Shown: positions 7,433 to 15,227 of the stretch, piece after piece
How positions within the stretch are numbered: the stretch's first letter is position 1
Layout: each line of letters begins with the position of its first letter
Assembly: GCA_015069495.1 (NCBI GenBank)
Contig: SVIN01000020.1
Span: forward strand, 1-32,702
From: Clostridiales bacterium
GTDB lineage: Bacteria; Bacillota; Clostridia; Christensenellales; Borkfalkiaceae
Direction of reading: 5' to 3'
Length of the DNA stretch: 32,702 bases
Notes under the pieces: model-generated
Told to the model about the DNA's origin: nothing
The model's input: the letters and a program-made list of their open reading frames with translations, nothing else
The model's database searches: none
Translations under genes and position numbers: made by a program

Positions 7433-8548
7433 TTAAAATTCTTCACCCAATAAGGTTTTTAACAATACTTGCGCGTAAATTCTTACCCCGAAATCGTTGG
7501 GATGGTTTACGCTGTTTGCCAACAAGTCGCGCGTCTTCTTGCCTTGCGATTCCAACCACAAAAACGTGGAAGAAATTTTCGCAACGCCTACGTTATCGTA
7601 TTGGTTGGCAATGTCAATCAATACCTGCTCGAACAAGGGTTGGTTGACTCTCCAGCCGATGGTTTGGCTGTTGGGCAATAAGGTCGAATACAACAGTACG
7701 TTGCCGTTGGGGTTCGCTTGCAAATATCCATCGATGATTCCCTTGATATTACGTTTGAAATGTTCGGGTTCGGTGTGGATATCGTTTGCGCCAAAACCGA
7801 TACAGAACAAGTCCGCCGTTTCTACTTCCGCAGCGCATTTTTCCTCAAAACTGTCAATGCCGTTGATGGAGCTCCACCCACCGACTGCTTGGTTGCAAAC
7901 CTCGATTTCCGCATTGTACTTTTTCTGCAAATACAATTTCATCAAGGTATTCCAATCAGGTTGATAAGGGCTGACGTTTCCGCCATATTGCGTACCCGTT
8001 GCATTGCACCCGACCGTAATCGAATCCCCATACAACAAAATTTTCGCTTTTTTCTTATCTTGTAAAGTCTTTGCAAACGCTTTCACGCGCGCATCCCCTA
8101 CAATGAAATCCTGCGCAAGCGGTTTCTCCAGTTGATAGGAAATCGTGATATATCGGTCGATACAAGTCGCGCATTCGCCAAAGTAGATATATCTTTCTTC
8201 GGGGAAGGAAAACTCTACCGTGTCGGGGTTGGCGCGTAAAATAATCTGTGCGTTGGGCGTCTTACGGAAATATTCATCCACCTCAAAATAAGGCAAATCA
8301 CCACCTTGCACGCGTTTGATTTGATTGCCGTCCACGGTATAATCCACTCCGTCTTCGTATAAAACGTCCCCGAAGATATTTTTCACCACAACCGTGCCTT
8401 TTATCGGCTGACCAAGCAAGGTAATCGTCCCGTCCGCACCCACCAAAAGTCCCGTTTCTTCCGTGATTTCACAACTATCCCATACGGGCGCGAGTAAACT
8501 TTCCAAGCGTTCTTCATTGAATTTTTCTATCTTTTTAAGCGTTTTCAT
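7433..8548 (-). CDS. Two-domain SGNH esterase with N-terminal beta domain
   Basis: A 371-residue protein. Residues 1-150 form a beta-rich domain (repeated Val/Ile/Tyr strands such as GTVVVKNIFGDVLYEDGVDY), like the accessory jelly-roll of CE2-type and related sugar esterases. Residues 168-371 are the SGNH domain: YGDSIT (Ser176), AVGGWSS, GFGANDIH (Asn255) and NHPND (His349). The Asp usually three before the His is replaced, as in CE2-like enzymes where the His may work without it. No signal peptide. Its start overlaps the GH37 stop by 14 bases. Likely deacylates glycan fragments. Confidence 0.85.
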   Translation of the reverse strand: MKTLKKIEKFNEERLESLLAPVWDSCEITEETGLLVGADGTITLLGQPIKGTVVVKNIFGDVLYEDGVDYTVDGNQIKRVQGGDLPYFEVDEYFRKTPNAQIILRANPDTVEFSFPEERYIYFGECATCIDRYITISYQLEKPLAQDFIVGDARVKAFAKTLQDKKKAKILLYGDSITVGCNATGTQYGGNVSPYQPDWNTLMKLYLQKKYNAEIEVCNQAVGGWSSINGIDSFEEKCAAEVETADLFCIGFGANDIHTEPEHFKRNIKGIIDGYLQANPNGNVLLYSTLLPNSQTIGWRVNQPLFEQVLIDIANQYDNVGVAKISSTFLWLESQGKKTRDLLANSVNHPNDFGVRIYAQVLLKTLLGEEF

Positions 8549-9755
8549 TGTTTAATTCCTCGTCGAAATATACGTATACGCCTGCCGTCCACCCCATCAT
8601 TTCTGGGGTATCGTATTCTGCTGATTGCCCGATATCACCGCTGACCGCATCGTATTTTTCCCACAAACGTCCCGTCTTAATAAAGTTTGCATCCACGGTA
8701 TCGTTGTATTTTTTTGCAATACGCTTCGCATCTTCATTAAGCCCCAAGGTTTTCAATGCTTTGTAAATGATACACGTTGCCGCGGGCCATGCGCAAGGAT
8801 AATCCCATTGATAATACACGTCCTCGCCGCGATACGGAGTAGGCGTAACGCCATGGTCAAATTCTAACCCCTTCAACACTTTTTTCAAGCCTTCCGCCTC
8901 GGTGGAAATACCGTACGCGTAAGGGTAAATGGAAACTGCGCTGGCAATTTGCGAGAAGGTGTTGTCTACAAAGTTATAATCCAAGTAAATCCCTTGGTCT
9001 TTATCGTAGAAATAGCGTTCGATAAGCGCCTTTCTCACCGCTCTGTTCGACGCAAAAGGTTCGGTATTTTCACCAAGAATCTGCAACATTTCCACTGCTT
9101 TGGATTCCATTTCATACAAGAAACAATTTAAATCCAAATGCAGGAAACTGCCCGCGTCGATTTTACTGCGTTCGGTTTTGAAACGCATATTGAAATCCAA
9201 CCCGCTTTCCGCAATCGCCATAATATCCATCGCCAAAGCAAGCTGTTCCTCGCGCGTTTCGCGTTTTTCCAATACTCGGTCGGAAAGGTGGATATAATTG
9301 AGCATTTTAAACTCTTCATCCGCATTTGTCGAGAAGTTATTCAACCCAAACGAGGTCATGCGTTGTGTTTGCCAAAATTCGTACTCCTTACGGATATACG
9401 GCATGTATTTGGCGATGATGCTTTTATCTTCTTTATGCTTGTAATAATCGTACACCGCGCTACAGAACAAAGGCGGTTGCGAACGATCGGCAAGGGTATT
9501 GGCATTGGGCATATACCCCAACGTATCGATGAAATACGCCATATTGTCGAGGTTATTTTCCACCTGCTGATCGAATCCGTCTTTCATCAAACCCAAATTG
9601 ACGAAATATACGTCCCAGTAATAAAGGTCGATATACATACCGCCAATGGACGGCGATACGTATTTTTTAGGCACGACAAAATCCCCGCGCATTTCGCTGG
9701 GGTCATGGAAAGTCTTTTCCCAGTTATTCAAAATATATTCTCTTACTTCTTTCAT
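8535..9755 (-). CDS. GH37 (trehalase-like) glycoside hydrolase
   Basis: A 406-residue (alpha/alpha)6-barrel type enzyme. Visible GH37 signatures: IGGMYIDLYYWDVY (37-50; trehalases have PGGRF..YYWDSY), ESGLDF (183-188; ESGWDFS in trehalases, giving Asp187 as general acid), YQWDYPCAWPAA (315-326), WEKYD (365-369) and SAEYDTPEMMGWTAGV (378-393, Glu380 as general base). It is shorter than typical periplasmic trehalases and has no signal peptide. The substrate need not be trehalose; an alpha-glucoside is the conservative call. ATGA overlap with the gene upstream, 14-base overlap downstream. Confidence 0.82.
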   Translation of the reverse strand: MKEVREYILNNWEKTFHDPSEMRGDFVVPKKYVSPSIGGMYIDLYYWDVYFVNLGLMKDGFDQQVENNLDNMAYFIDTLGYMPNANTLADRSQPPLFCSAVYDYYKHKEDKSIIAKYMPYIRKEYEFWQTQRMTSFGLNNFSTNADEEFKMLNYIHLSDRVLEKRETREEQLALAMDIMAIAESGLDFNMRFKTERSKIDAGSFLHLDLNCFLYEMESKAVEMLQILGENTEPFASNRAVRKALIERYFYDKDQGIYLDYNFVDNTFSQIASAVSIYPYAYGISTEAEGLKKVLKGLEFDHGVTPTPYRGEDVYYQWDYPCAWPAATCIIYKALKTLGLNEDAKRIAKKYNDTVDANFIKTGRLWEKYDAVSGDIGQSAEYDTPEMMGWTAGVYVYFDEELNNENA

Positions 9756-10912
9756 TGTAAGCTCCCTAAAATATCCGTTTCAAAATTTTCAGCCGTTTCC
9801 GCGCCTGCCCCGCCGTTGCTGTCCGAATTACGCATATAAACCGCCGTAATTTCATTGACAGGGTCCACCCAGAAATGTGTGCCGTAAGCCCCGCTCCACC
9901 CGAACGTGCCTTTAGGCAATTTACCATTATCATTGGTGAATAACCGCACGCCAAGCCCCCAAGTAACGCCCGTAGCTTGCGTGGGTACGTCCATAAGCTG
10001 AGGCGGGCAATAAGGTGTATACATATGTTTGAGATATTCTTCGCCAATCACGCGTTTGCCGTTGGGCGCAACACCGCCGTTCAACAGCGTTTCCGCAAAC
10101 AAGGAATAATCTTCCGCAGTAGAAATCAACCCCGCGCCGCCGCAATAATAAGTCAAAGGATTGTTGCCGTAAATATGATTGTAATCGTCGGGCGCGTCCA
10201 TTGCCTTACCATTCTTATCCAACATATGTTTTTTCACCATGCGTTGCCATTGTTCTTGGTTAGGTGTGAACGTAGTATCTTTCATACCGATCACGTCGGT
10301 GATATTCTCTTTTACATAGGCCGCGTAATCCATACCGCTGACAATTTCCACAAGCCTTGCCGCCACGTCAAAAGCAACGTGCGGGCCGTAGGATTGCGCC
10401 GTACCCGTTTCAAAAAATAAGGGTTTATCCGAGAAATAATCCACCACGTCTTTTAAAGTCGTCTTCTGAGCCTCGGTCATAGGCGCGGTAACCGCCGTGA
10501 TAATATCTCCCATTTCAATACCGCTGGTATGCGAAAGCAAGTGGAATATGCGGATAGGCGTTTTGCTTTTCCCCACCGTTTTTAAAACGCCGTCTTCCAA
10601 GCGCGCGATCGGTAAATTTTCATACCCTTGTAAATAATCGGTGATAGGCGATTGCAAATCCAACCTGCCCTTTTCCACCTCTAACAACACCGCAAGCGTA
10701 GTGATGGGCTTCGTCATAGAGGCAATGCGATAGGTCAAGTTGCTCGGCAAAGGTTCGCCGTTTACTCCATTTGTACCAAATTCCGCTTGATATACCCTTT
10801 CCCCCGCTTGGTTTACAATGATTTGAACACCGCTGATTGTACCGCGTTCGATATCTTGTAAAGCGCGTTTCGCGAGGTTGTCATTTAATTTATCAATATT
10901 GATTTTTTGCAT
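9752..10912 (-). CDS. Serine hydrolase, beta-lactamase/class C-like family (EstB-type)
   Basis: A 386-residue protein starting at ATG 10912 (MQKINIDKLN), with AAGG upstream. The frame to 11041 crosses the promoter and is rejected. SMTK at 65-68 is the catalytic SxxK. HLLSHTSGI at 124-132 and Tyr175 (SYGPH) occupy the places of the LLTHTSG and Tyr motifs. WSGAYGTHFWVDP near the C-terminus is the typical third motif of this esterase group. No signal peptide, so it is more likely an intracellular esterase than a beta-lactamase or penicillin-binding protein. First gene of the operon. Confidence 0.85.
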   Translation of the reverse strand: MQKINIDKLNDNLAKRALQDIERGTISGVQIIVNQAGERVYQAEFGTNGVNGEPLPSNLTYRIASMTKPITTLAVLLEVEKGRLDLQSPITDYLQGYENLPIARLEDGVLKTVGKSKTPIRIFHLLSHTSGIEMGDIITAVTAPMTEAQKTTLKDVVDYFSDKPLFFETGTAQSYGPHVAFDVAARLVEIVSGMDYAAYVKENITDVIGMKDTTFTPNQEQWQRMVKKHMLDKNGKAMDAPDDYNHIYGNNPLTYYCGGAGLISTAEDYSLFAETLLNGGVAPNGKRVIGEEYLKHMYTPYCPPQLMDVPTQATGVTWGLGVRLFTNDNGKLPKGTFGWSGAYGTHFWVDPVNEITAVYMRNSDSNGGAGAETAENFETDILGSLQ

Positions 10913-11012
10913 AAATACCTTATTTTTTAACTTTTTAGATTGACTAATCGCAAAATATGTATTATAATATAACCATGGCAAAAGCGCAGATACGCATTTC
11001 CCCTTTCCTATA

Positions 11013-11041
11013 AGTATATACGAAATGGAAGATATTGTCAA
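11013..11041 (-). promoter_or_regulatory. Promoter of the esterase/GH37 operon
   Basis: On the minus strand a perfect TTGACA (11036-11041), 17-bp spacer and TATACT (11013-11018). The leader to the ATG at 10912 is about 95 bases. Confidence 0.82.
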
Positions 11042-11049
11042 GATGATTT

Positions 11050-11078
11050 TTGAAAATTTTCACCAAAATAAATATTAT
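11050..11078 (+). promoter_or_regulatory. Possible promoter of the AraC-type regulator
   Basis: TTGAAA (11050-11055), 17 bp, TATTAT (11073-11078). The predicted start falls close to the ribosome site, giving a very short leader, so the assignment is tentative. The -35 lies in a 12-bp palindrome TGAAAATTTTCA (11051-11062) located between the two divergent promoters. Confidence 0.4.
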
Positions 11079-11095
11079 ACATAGTGAGGGTCATT

Positions 11096-11926
11096 ATGTC
11101 GCAAGAAATCAGAGAATTGTCCTTTTTAACAAATGACGTTGAGTTTGCCACGCACTTAACCTATGACAAGGACGCCTTCATTCACTCACATAGTTTCTAT
11201 GAGATTTTTTATATCACGGAAGGCCGTATCATTCATATCCAAAATGGTCAAAAGAGCGTTTTGCAAACGGGCGATATGTTTTTGTTGCGCCCGAACGATA
11301 TCCATACTTTTGAGCGGGTCGGCGAATGTACTCACCGCGACATCATCTTTTCCAAAGACTTATTTGAAAAGGGGGCGAATTATCTTTCCCCCACGCTGTT
11401 CAATGAAATCAACAGCCGTGTTTCCCCTTTCCATTTGAAAATTACACCCGAACAAATCAGTTATTTAGAATCTCTTTTAAACTTCACCAAATACATGTCG
11501 CCAAGCGTTGAAAAGAACAAACCTTATCTTGTCAACAGCGTGCTGGCGCATCTGTTGGGATATCTTTATATCTCCGATCAAGAGGAAAAAATTCCTTATC
11601 CGAGATGGTTCCAAACCTTCCTCGCCAATCTCAACGATCCCGTACATATCAAAGCGGGGATTCAGAGCGCGATGACCGACATCAATTACAATTACATCTA
11701 CGTCAGCCGTATGTTTAAAAAATACATCGGCGTTACCGTCAGCGACTATCTTACGCAAAAGCGTATGGAATTGGCGCAGATATATCTATCCACCACAAAA
11801 ATGAATATTTCGAAAATCAGCGAAGAAGTCGGGTATCCGTACAGTTACCGATTCAATCAAGTATTCAAGCAATACACGGGGATGACCCCGAAAGAATACC
11901 GAAAAAAGAACTCAAAGCCGAGCTAA
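11096..11926 (+). CDS. AraC/XylS family transcriptional regulator with cupin domain
   Basis: A 276-residue protein. ATG 11096 is preceded by GAGGG five bases away; an in-frame GTG at 11084 is less likely. The N-terminal half is a cupin sugar-sensing domain (His30, His32, Glu36 in HSHSFYEIFYITEG; GDMFLLRPNDIHTFE near 59-73). The C-terminal about 100 residues contain two AraC helix-turn-helices (VSRMFKKYIGVTVSDYLTQK and FNQVFKQYTGMTPKEYRK). It is divergent from the esterase/GH37 operon and convergent with the end of the transporter operon, so it is the likely activator of both. The inducer would be a sugar. Confidence 0.92.
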   Translation: MSQEIRELSFLTNDVEFATHLTYDKDAFIHSHSFYEIFYITEGRIIHIQNGQKSVLQTGDMFLLRPNDIHTFERVGECTHRDIIFSKDLFEKGANYLSPTLFNEINSRVSPFHLKITPEQISYLESLLNFTKYMSPSVEKNKPYLVNSVLAHLLGYLYISDQEEKIPYPRWFQTFLANLNDPVHIKAGIQSAMTDINYNYIYVSRMFKKYIGVTVSDYLTQKRMELAQIYLSTTKMNISKISEEVGYPYSYRFNQVFKQYTGMTPKEYRKKNSKPS

Positions 11927-11957
11927 TCCACACGAAGTCGATTAACTCGGCTTTTAC
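11914..11957 (+). terminator. Terminator of the AraC-type regulator gene
   Basis: Arms 11914-11928 and 11940-11954 form a 15-bp stem with one mismatch (AAAGCCGAG with CTCGGCTTT at its base), followed by a short T run. The left arm overlaps the last codons. Confidence 0.75.
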
Positions 11958-11960
11958 TTA

Positions 11961-12133
11961 GGCTATATCACAGAGAATGATTGATTTTAGCTTTCAAGCA
12001 ATTGACGAGAAAAATACAAGAAAGACAAGCGTTTTGTGAGGGCGCATACCCTCAGCGGTCTGTAACCGAATAAAATGCGCCGTATTTCAAAGTATTTTTC
12101 CGTCAAAAATCAATCAAGTGAGGTGATAGAGCC
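11961..12133. repeat. 173-bp palindromic element (MITE-like or structured RNA)
   Basis: The two ends are imperfect 28-bp inverted repeats: GGCTATATCAC...TGATTGATTTT (11961-11988) against the complement of AAAATCAATCA...GTGATAGAGCC (12106-12133). Further in, TTGACG/CGTCAA and GAAAAATAC/GTATTTTTC also pair. The centre holds GGCGCAT (12041-12047)/ATGCGCC (12075-12081) and CGGT/ACCG stems. It contains no gene. It fills nearly the whole gap between two convergent genes. Flanks ACTTA and ACTAA are similar but do not form a clean target duplication. Confidence 0.6.
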
Positions 12134-12138
12134 ACTAA

Positions 12139-13554
12139 TTACATGAATTCAACAAGAACAGCTTCACCCGCTTCCAAATGAATCCCCAAATGCTTCGTAT
12201 TCATGGTAGAAGTTTTACCGCGCTGAATAATCTTCATTTCCTGCGCGTCGTTCAAATCAAGAACAACGTCCTGCGCGCCTGTATGTTGATAATTCACCAC
12301 GTACAAAACCGTTCGTTTTTCGTATTCGAAACAACCAACCAAAGCATCACCGCGAATCCCTTTCAGCTGGTGGAATTCGTTGCCCTCAATCACCATAGAG
12401 TTGCCTTCAAATTCCGCCTTAATCGAATCGGACGGTAAAATACCTACGTTGTACGCATTCATCAAAATCTCGTCTACCGCTTCGATTTGCACGTTCATTT
12501 TTTGCGCGTAGTAATACCATTCGTTTACGTTACCGACCGAGCCAAACAAACTGTTTCTGGTGAAATCGTACGTACCGTTAGGCGCGTAAGCAAAGTGCAA
12601 GGGTTGGAAGCCCAAGAAATACTGAATGCCCTTTGCCCCGCACGCAAGCGAGGTGTTTACGTTCCAAATCAACTGACCTTCCGTAGGGTAAGCTTCAGGC
12701 AAGGATTCAAATTCAATCCCCGCGTCGTTCCATTGACCGCCCGCCTGAATGAATGCCCAATAAGGAATACCATAGTCTTCTGCCATACTCTTGATGATTG
12801 CCAAGTTATTGAAATAGCCTTTATAACTCTTGAAATCCCATACGTAGTGATCCCACGAGATATATTTTCCGTTCCCTTCGCGGAAGTATCTGCCAACATA
12901 TTCTTCATACTCTATGTCTTCCGTACCCGAAGTATACTTCAAGGGACGTTCTTCCCATCTCGGCAACATATTGACGTAGGTAGAATATTTATTGTCAAAT
13001 TCTTCGTTGATGACTTTGTTGACTTTACCGATATATTCAATCTGTTCGTAGTACGGTTCGTCTTTGGAATAGAAACCGACAAAGGATTTATATCCTGCAA
13101 ATTCGGCAACTTGCTCCTTAATTTTATCCTCATTCAACGCCGAATAACCATGGGTCATACTCGTCACAGCGTAGTCGTTTACGTAATAACCAATGTTGTA
13201 TTTCTCCGCAAGCGTTAATACCTTTTTGATACTTTCACGCGCTTGAGGATAGCTTTCGGGGCAGTAAGTAAACAAGTTTATCCCTGCATCCGCAATCATC
13301 TTGATATAATATTCATCGGTGAAGTTGGGCAACGTGTTCCCGTTCTTAGACGAGTTAGGGGTATAAGGACCAAAATACAAGCCAACAGGCATGACATCCT
13401 TACCGCCGATAATATCAAAGGAGTAGGTGTTTACCACGCGATCAGGGTAAACGGTGTCATATTCGTTGGAAGTTTTATTCTTTTTACATCCTGCAAAGGC
13501 CACCGAAGAAAGAGTTAAGGTCGCCGCAAGAATACAGCTTATTTTCTTTCTCAT
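12139..13554 (-). CDS. Lipoprotein TIM-barrel glycoside-hydrolase-like protein (paralogue 1)
   Basis: A 471-residue protein with lipobox AFAGC (Cys23). The fold looks like a clan GH-A (beta/alpha)8 barrel: SKDEP (Asp165-Glu166) at the expected end of strand 4, ISWDHY (Asp235), and LACGAKGIQYFLGF near the end of the barrel. A C-terminal beta-sandwich begins LVGCFEYE and ends LEAGEAVLVEF. The same landmarks occur in the proteins at 18613 and 24953, so the three are paralogues. The acid/base Glu of DEP is conserved; no second Glu is obvious and the S-x-D Asp is a candidate. Last gene of the long operon; its start overlaps the previous stop (ATGA). Confidence 0.75.
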   Translation of the reverse strand: MRKKISCILAATLTLSSVAFAGCKKNKTSNEYDTVYPDRVVNTYSFDIIGGKDVMPVGLYFGPYTPNSSKNGNTLPNFTDEYYIKMIADAGINLFTYCPESYPQARESIKKVLTLAEKYNIGYYVNDYAVTSMTHGYSALNEDKIKEQVAEFAGYKSFVGFYSKDEPYYEQIEYIGKVNKVINEEFDNKYSTYVNMLPRWEERPLKYTSGTEDIEYEEYVGRYFREGNGKYISWDHYVWDFKSYKGYFNNLAIIKSMAEDYGIPYWAFIQAGGQWNDAGIEFESLPEAYPTEGQLIWNVNTSLACGAKGIQYFLGFQPLHFAYAPNGTYDFTRNSLFGSVGNVNEWYYYAQKMNVQIEAVDEILMNAYNVGILPSDSIKAEFEGNSMVIEGNEFHQLKGIRGDALVGCFEYEKRTVLYVVNYQHTGAQDVVLDLNDAQEMKIIQRGKTSTMNTKHLGIHLEAGEAVLVEFM

Positions 13555-15203
13555 TCCTCTTTCCCTCCTTTCTTCATCATCAACGCCCCGCCTACCAACA
13601 GCAAAAAGTATGCCGAGGCAATGGAAGCGGTGCCCTTACAACCTTCTTTCTTCTCCGCAGGGGGATCCGCTTCGTACAGCGTTTCCGCGCGGTTATTCCA
13701 TCTGTCTACATAAACGAAATCATCCTGTTCGGGAAACTTACTGGACACAAAATCCACCTCGACAAGATTTGCGTTCACATCTGTATTTTCCATCTTTAAG
13801 TTGTCAAGCCAGAAGTTTGCGCAATAGGAATCCAAGCCTTGACTCATATTATTTTGCACGTAATTGAAGTCATCGCCGTAACCCCAAATCTGCACGTAAC
13901 CCAAAGGCGTATAACCAAGGTTATAATCAAACAGCTTTTGATAACGATTGACGGGTTCACCCTCGTATTTTGAAAAGACTTGCAATAGCCCGTCCTTCAT
14001 TTCCACCTTAAGGTTTACCGTGCGTTCTTTCCCTTCGCCGTCTACCCCGTTTTCTACCGCGAAAAAGTTTTTATCCCCCGACACTGAAGTCGTTTTCAAG
14101 GTCGCGTAATTGTTGAGCAAAGAACAGCTCATCCCAATCGCCCTGCCGTTTTGATAAACAGGCATCATGAAGAAGAACAACGATTGCGCAACTGCCACGG
14201 ACGAGTTGGTAACAACCGACGAACAGCCAATGGATACCCCCATCCAGTTGGTAGCGGGCGTAATCACGTTTCCCTCATCATCCAACACCGCTTGGCGTTG
14301 AATATGCGGAATATCGTAGGTCATGGTGAAGTTGGAATATTCCTGTCGCGTTGAAATATACCCAATCGCCGTAACGTTGTTAAATTTCAATACGCCGTTT
14401 TCACAAACAACGCTTTGCGGAGAATAATACCCCCCGCTTCCCCCTTCCGAATACAGCAACGCACTGTTAAAACCGTCCGAAAAGGTTTCGGTGAAGTTGG
14501 AATTGGCAGGTGTATCATAGGTTGCCGCGCGAATTTCTGCATTGTAAATTTCCACCGACGAAGGCGCGCTTTGACCGAACCCGAAATAACCGTTGGTAAG
14601 CACGCGTTTTGCGTTGTCGTGATTCAGCATAGAATCGCCATTGACCGACAACTGCATACTGCCCACAGAATAGACGTCAAAATCAATCGTCAATTCCGTT
14701 CCATACGCGTAGGCAGTTGCCGAAGTATACACCGTGCCGACATCTTCGCCTGCAAAGTTTTCCACTTTCACACCGATTTCCCCGCCCATATCGTAAAGGC
14801 AGATGGCGGATGCGGTATTCGCCTGCGAATACGGACGGCTTAACCCGAAGGCAATATAAAATTCCCCGTCTAAAACGTCCGTTATTTTCACAGTCAACCG
14901 ACCGTTGACACAAGTGTCAATACCCATATCACGCAAATCGTTTGCAAGCACCGTACTGACGATTTGACTGTCCTTGCCCGTTTTGCTTTTTTCAAAGATA
15001 ATCTTCCCTTCCTCGTGGGAAATATCACGCGTATATTCCCATTTTTGCTTGGAAAGCTGTTCTTTGTACATTTCCTCGGTAACGACTTTTTGTTCGGATT
15101 TCCCCGCGCTTGCGGTCACGGTAGGCAAAACGCCTACCATACCGCCTAAGCAAACGGCTGTCCCCGCCAAAAGCGCGATCCCGTTTTTTATTCTTTTCTT
15201 CAT
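13551..15203 (-). CDS. Surface protein with two LamG/ConA-like domains and Cys-type C-terminal anchor
   Basis: A 550-residue protein. The signal peptide covers about residues 1-33 (ends TVTASAGK). Two jelly-roll domains follow (about 55-225 and 235-495) with strand patterns of concanavalin-like lectins, for example LTVKITDVLDGEFYIAFGL and GLLQVFSKYEGEPV. The C-terminus is KKEGCKG, a hydrophobic helix, then MKKGGKEE; it matches the ends of the proteins at 812 and 21431. Likely a glycan-binding protein held at the cell surface beside the substrate-binding protein. AGGCGG precedes the ATG. The substrate is not deducible. Confidence 0.78.
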   Translation of the reverse strand: MKKRIKNGIALLAGTAVCLGGMVGVLPTVTASAGKSEQKVVTEEMYKEQLSKQKWEYTRDISHEEGKIIFEKSKTGKDSQIVSTVLANDLRDMGIDTCVNGRLTVKITDVLDGEFYIAFGLSRPYSQANTASAICLYDMGGEIGVKVENFAGEDVGTVYTSATAYAYGTELTIDFDVYSVGSMQLSVNGDSMLNHDNAKRVLTNGYFGFGQSAPSSVEIYNAEIRAATYDTPANSNFTETFSDGFNSALLYSEGGSGGYYSPQSVVCENGVLKFNNVTAIGYISTRQEYSNFTMTYDIPHIQRQAVLDDEGNVITPATNWMGVSIGCSSVVTNSSVAVAQSLFFFMMPVYQNGRAIGMSCSLLNNYATLKTTSVSGDKNFFAVENGVDGEGKERTVNLKVEMKDGLLQVFSKYEGEPVNRYQKLFDYNLGYTPLGYVQIWGYGDDFNYVQNNMSQGLDSYCANFWLDNLKMENTDVNANLVEVDFVSSKFPEQDDFVYVDRWNNRAETLYEADPPAEKKEGCKGTASIASAYFLLLVGGALMMKKGGKEE

Positions 15204-15227
15204 AAATACCGCCTTAGATTGTCTAAA

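Noticed and set aside
9752-10912. Antibiotic-resistance beta-lactamase
   Set aside because: No signal peptide, operon with glycan esterases, and EstB-type motifs rather than those of a true beta-lactamase.
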